Shown here one piece after another: positions 6,759-9,256 of a stretch of 9,256 nucleotides of DNA. The position numbers and the translations under genes were made by a program. The stretch lies in NCBI GenBank assembly GCA_014360745.1, contig JACIWY010000120.1, forward strand, positions 1 through 9,256, read 5' to 3'. How positions within the stretch are numbered: position 1 is the stretch's first letter; each line of letters starts with the position of its first letter. The DNA comes from Chloroflexota bacterium. Lineage in GTDB: Bacteria > Chloroflexota > Anaerolineae > UBA1429. The notes beneath the pieces are model-generated. The model had not been told where the DNA came from and ran no database searches. It saw nothing but the letters and a program-made list of their open reading frames with translations.

Positions 6759-6781
6759 AGGTCTGTGTCAAAGTGTCAAAA
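6753..6781 (-). repeat. Three TTTGAC direct repeats at the operon promoter, possible operator
   Basis: Read on the plus strand, GTCAAAG occurs at 6754-6760 and 6767-6773, and GTCAAAA at 6775-6781. The two upstream copies form an abutting 8-bp tandem (TGTCAAAG, TGTCAAAA; 6766-6781), while the third overlaps the -35 box of the minus-strand promoter. Each copy also reads as a TTGAC(A/C) -35 hexamer on the minus strand. They could bind a regulator of the sulfate operon or provide alternative -35 contacts. They end about 27 bp before the gatB -10 box. Confidence 0.45.
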
Positions 6782-6785
6782 CGTT

Positions 6786-6814
6786 TTCTCCGCTGCTCTT
6801 TCTTCTGCTATAAT
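6786..6814 (+). promoter_or_regulatory. Promoter of gatB-tpiA
   Basis: A perfect TATAAT (6809-6814) preceded by TGC gives an extended -10. The -35 position holds only TTCTCC (6786-6791) at 17 bp, a poor match that the TG extension can offset. Transcription would begin near 6821, leaving a leader of about 24 nt with an AAAGGAGG site. Confidence 0.62.
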
Positions 6815-6844
6815 ACCCGCTAGCCCACGACCCAAAGGAGGACC

Positions 6845-8293
6845 ATGGCCTACGAGGCGATTATCGGCATGGAGGTCCATGCGCAGATCATCACTGCGTC
6901 CAAGATGTTCTGCCCCTGTGCCGCCGATACGGCAGCCCCTCCTAATACCCACGTGTGTCCCGTGTGCCTGGGCCTGCCCGGATCTCTACCGGTGATCAAC
7001 GAAGCCGCTGTCCAGGCCACTATTCTCACCGGTTTGGCCTTGCATTGTGAGGTTCCCTCTTGCAGCAAGTTCGACCGCAAGAATTATCACTATCCCGATC
7101 TGCCCAAGGGGTATCAGATCTCGCAATATGACTTGCCGCTCTGCGTCAACGGTTGGCTCGACATTCCCGATGGTGCGGGCAGTAAGCGCATCCGCATTCG
7201 CCGCGTGCATCTGGAGGAGGATACCGGTCGGTTGCTTCATGAGGGCCGGCATAGCCTCATCGACTACAATCGGGCCGGCATCCCGCTCATGGAGATTGTC
7301 ACCGAGGCCGATTTACGCAGCGCCGATGATGCCTGGTACTATCTGACCCAATTGCGCACCATTCTGCGCTACCTGGGGGTGAGCACCGGCAACATGGAGG
7401 AGGGCGCCATGCGTTGCGAGGCCAACGTTTCGTTGCGCCCCGTGGGCAGCGCCGAGTTTGGCGTCAAGGTCGAGATCAAGAATCTGAACTCCTTTCGCGC
7501 CGTGCGCCAGGCTATTGCCTATGAGATCGAGCGGCAGACGGCGTTGCTCGAACGCGGCGAGCGGATTCGACAGATCACCGTCGGTTGGGATGAGGATCGT
7601 CATTGCACCGTCTTTCAGCGCTCCAAAGAGTATGCCGAGGATTACCGCTATTTCCCTGAACCAGACCTGCCGCCCTTGTTCTTTGCCCCTGCCATCATCG
7701 ATGAGTTACGACAGCGGCTACCCGAGCTGCCGGAGGAAAAAGCAGGGCGCTTTGCCCAAGAGTATGGGATTCGCCGTGAGGACGTCGCCCTGCTTGTGGC
7801 CGAACGCGATGTGGCCGACTATTTCGAGGCCGTGCTTCAGGCGGCCCCTCTGCTCTCGCCACAGACCGTGGCGAACTGGATCTTGGGAGAACTTTTTCGC
7901 CTGCTGAGCGAGGAAGGGATCGCCATGGCCGACATTCGGGTTCAGCCGGAGGCGCTGGCCGGCTTGTTGAAACTAGTGAATGAAGGGGTGATCAACCTGG
8001 GCAGTGCCAAGGAGGTGTTCGCTGAGATGTTCCGTACTGGCGAAACCGCCGACGTGATCATCGAGCGCCGCGGCCTTCGTCAGATCAGCGGCGAGGAACA
8101 GTTGGCCACCATCGTCGCCCAGGCCCTGGCCCAGAATCCACAGGCCGTGCAAGATTATCTCGCCGGTAAGGACGCCGCTCTCGGGTTCCTAATGGGGCAG
8201 GTGATGAAGGCCACACGCGGACAGGCTAACCCCCAAGTCGCTCGCCAACTTTTGCAAGAAGAGCTCGAACGTCGCCGCACAACCCATTCATGA
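6845..8293 (+). CDS. gatB: Aspartyl/glutamyl-tRNA(Asn/Gln) amidotransferase subunit B
   Basis: Subunit of the cytosolic GatCAB complex, which turns mischarged Glu-tRNA(Gln) or Asp-tRNA(Asn) into Gln-tRNA(Gln) or Asn-tRNA(Asn). GatB binds the tRNA and performs the ATP-dependent activation of the side-chain carboxylate; ammonia comes from GatA. The 482 residues match the family's usual length. Seen in order: IIGMEVHAQI (6-15), paired cysteines CPC (23-25) and CPVC (38-41) as in zinc-bearing GatB proteins, GLPGSLPV, then RKNYHYPDLPKGYQISQYD (78-96), the family hallmark. The tRNA-binding YqeY-like tail runs to the end and contains MGQVMKATRGQANP (about 450-463). Start ATG 6845 follows AAAGGAGG at a 3-nt spacing. 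gatA and gatC are not adjacent here, so the complex is encoded at dispersed loci. tpiA follows after 18 nt. Confidence 0.97.
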   Translation: MAYEAIIGMEVHAQIITASKMFCPCAADTAAPPNTHVCPVCLGLPGSLPVINEAAVQATILTGLALHCEVPSCSKFDRKNYHYPDLPKGYQISQYDLPLCVNGWLDIPDGAGSKRIRIRRVHLEEDTGRLLHEGRHSLIDYNRAGIPLMEIVTEADLRSADDAWYYLTQLRTILRYLGVSTGNMEEGAMRCEANVSLRPVGSAEFGVKVEIKNLNSFRAVRQAIAYEIERQTALLERGERIRQITVGWDEDRHCTVFQRSKEYAEDYRYFPEPDLPPLFFAPAIIDELRQRLPELPEEKAGRFAQEYGIRREDVALLVAERDVADYFEAVLQAAPLLSPQTVANWILGELFRLLSEEGIAMADIRVQPEALAGLLKLVNEGVINLGSAKEVFAEMFRTGETADVIIERRGLRQISGEEQLATIVAQALAQNPQAVQDYLAGKDAALGFLMGQVMKATRGQANPQVARQLLQEELERRRTTHS

Positions 8294-8311
8294 GAAAGAG
8301 AGAACAGCAAT

Positions 8312-9085
8312 ATGCGTAGACCGATTATTGCCGGCAACTGGAAGATGAACAAGACTGCTGCCGAAGGCACAGCGCTGGTGCAAGCAATGATGGACGACCT
8401 ATTGGCCGTGCCCGATGTGGATAAGGTCGTTTGCCCGCCCTTCCTGGCCGTGCCCGATGTATCTCGTCTTATTCAGGGCACGGAGCTGGGCGTCGGGGCT
8501 CAGGATCTCTATTGGGAAGAAAGCGGGGCTTATACCGGCGAGGTCTCGCCGGCGATGGTGGCCGAGTTCTGCTCTTATGTCATTATCGGCCACTCGGAAC
8601 GTCGCGAGTATTTTCACGAGACCGATGAGGGCGTCAATAAAAAGATTAAAGCGGCGCTGGCCCACGGTTTGACGCCCATCATCTGTGTGGGCGAGACGTT
8701 GGAGCTACGCGATCAAGGCAAAACCGAGCCTTGGGTGCGTGATCAGGTTATCGCCGCGCTACAAGGGTTGAGCGCCGAACAGGTGGCCAGCATGATCATC
8801 GCCTATGAGCCGATCTGGGCCATCGGCACCGGTCGTGCGGCCACGGCGAGCGACGCCGAACAAGTGTGTGGGGGCGTCGTACGGGCTATCATCGGGGATC
8901 TTTATGGACAGGAGGCGGCCCGGTCCGTGCGCATCCAATACGGGGGTAGCATCAAGGCCGATAATGCCGAGGAGATCATGGCTCAGCCCAATATCGATGG
9001 TGGCTTGGTCGGAGGCGCGAGCTTGCAGGCCAAAAGCTTTGTCGAAATCGTGCGCGCCACGGCTCGGGCCAAAGGGTTTATTTAA
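8312..9085 (+). CDS. tpiA: Triosephosphate isomerase
   Basis: Cytosolic (beta/alpha)8 barrel enzyme interconverting dihydroxyacetone phosphate and glyceraldehyde-3-phosphate in glycolysis and gluconeogenesis. At 257 residues it has the normal length. Catalytic residues are all present: Lys11 in GNWKMN (8-13), His94 in IIGHSERREYF (91-101) and Glu166 in the AYEPIWAIGTG loop region (164-174). The phosphate-binding YGGSIKADN (210-218) and the GLVGGASL stretch (231-238) complete the site. It begins 18 nt after gatB with only a weak purine-rich GAGAGAA ahead of the ATG, so translation may depend partly on coupling to gatB. No glycolytic neighbour (gap, pgk) is seen in the window. Confidence 0.98.
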   Translation: MRRPIIAGNWKMNKTAAEGTALVQAMMDDLLAVPDVDKVVCPPFLAVPDVSRLIQGTELGVGAQDLYWEESGAYTGEVSPAMVAEFCSYVIIGHSERREYFHETDEGVNKKIKAALAHGLTPIICVGETLELRDQGKTEPWVRDQVIAALQGLSAEQVASMIIAYEPIWAIGTGRAATASDAEQVCGGVVRAIIGDLYGQEAARSVRIQYGGSIKADNAEEIMAQPNIDGGLVGGASLQAKSFVEIVRATARAKGFI

Positions 9086-9256
9086 TTTCGGCTTCGCTGA
9101 TTGCTTATTTATGGCCACCATGATAAACTGCTCCTAGGGCTACTACCGCGCTTGTTTCTCACCCGGCACCGCAGCTATTTGCGCGCAGAGGAGCCTGTGA
9201 CGAAGCCAGGGCATGAAGGACCCTGGCTTTGCGATAGGGCCGTCTCGTCGAGCGGT
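9086..9256. other. Non-coding 3' region downstream of tpiA
   Basis: No convincing reading frame is present in these 171 bp. A weak promoter-like pair (TTGCTT 9101-9106; GATAAA 9122-9127; 15-bp spacer) is followed by two nested pairings: GCTCC 9130-9134 with GGAGC 9190-9194, and CGCGC 9147-9151 with GCGCG 9181-9185. The strong hairpin at 9203-9229 comes next. This could be the leader of a gene beyond the window or a small structured RNA, but I recognise no known RNA family. Confidence 0.3.
9203..9229 (+). terminator. Strong hairpin, possible terminator of gatB-tpiA
   Basis: AAGCCAGGG (9203-9211) pairs perfectly with CCCTGGCTT (9221-9229) around a 9-nt loop, and one further T follows before GCG. 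It lies about 118 nt after the tpiA stop, rather far for a simple operon terminator, and lacks a long U tract. It could equally end a short RNA or act in the leader of the next gene. Confidence 0.4.

Noticed and set aside
9088..9100. Small inverted repeat (TCGGC, TTC loop, GCTGA) right after tpiA as a terminator
   Set aside because: Only five pairs including a G-T, followed by a mixed TTGCTTATTT rather than a clean T run; too weak to call.

Overview
The window looks like ordinary chromosome from a moderately G+C-rich free-living bacterium. Housekeeping genes (gatB, tpiA) sit beside a bifunctional sulfate adenylyltransferase/APS kinase, a multidomain secreted papain-like protease and an acyl-CoA dehydrogenase. 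The Sat-CysC fusion, near-consensus sigma70-type promoters and the gene mix would fit a member of the Chloroflexota, but this is an inference from gene style and not a measured placement. I see no insertion sequence, prophage, CRISPR array, tRNA or rRNA.

Layout. Positions 1-470 (minus) hold the N-terminal 156 residues of an acyl-CoA dehydrogenase, cut by the window edge. After a 265-bp divergent intergenic region, 736-2979 (plus) encodes an exported C1A cysteine protease with a PPC domain and a C-terminal array of about 54-residue Asp-rich repeats. It converges on a minus-strand operon, with a 9-bp stem-loop between the two. Read in transcription order, that operon runs from 6675 down to 3064: an HD-domain phosphohydrolase, an inositol-monophosphatase-family (CysQ-like) phosphatase, and Sat-CysC. 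The genes are 31 and 35 nt apart. A good promoter (TTGACC, 17-bp spacer, TAGAAT with TG extension) precedes the operon, and three TTTGAC direct repeats overlap and extend upstream of its -35 box. Divergent from it, gatB (6845-8293) and tpiA (8312-9085) are co-directional with an 18-nt gap. The last 171 bp are non-coding and hold a strong hairpin.

How the genes fit together. Sat-CysC should turn sulfate and ATP into APS and then PAPS, releasing pyrophosphate. Use of PAPS by a reductase or sulfotransferase leaves PAP, which a CysQ-like phosphatase would hydrolyse. The HD enzyme heads the same operon and is of unknown substrate; a role in nucleotide or phosphate turnover tied to sulfate activation is the most interesting open question here. 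The second point of interest is the repeat array of the protease: its first and last fragments are complementary halves of one repeat, as expected for a closed six-bladed propeller. I do not see a clearly novel defence or mobile system in this window.
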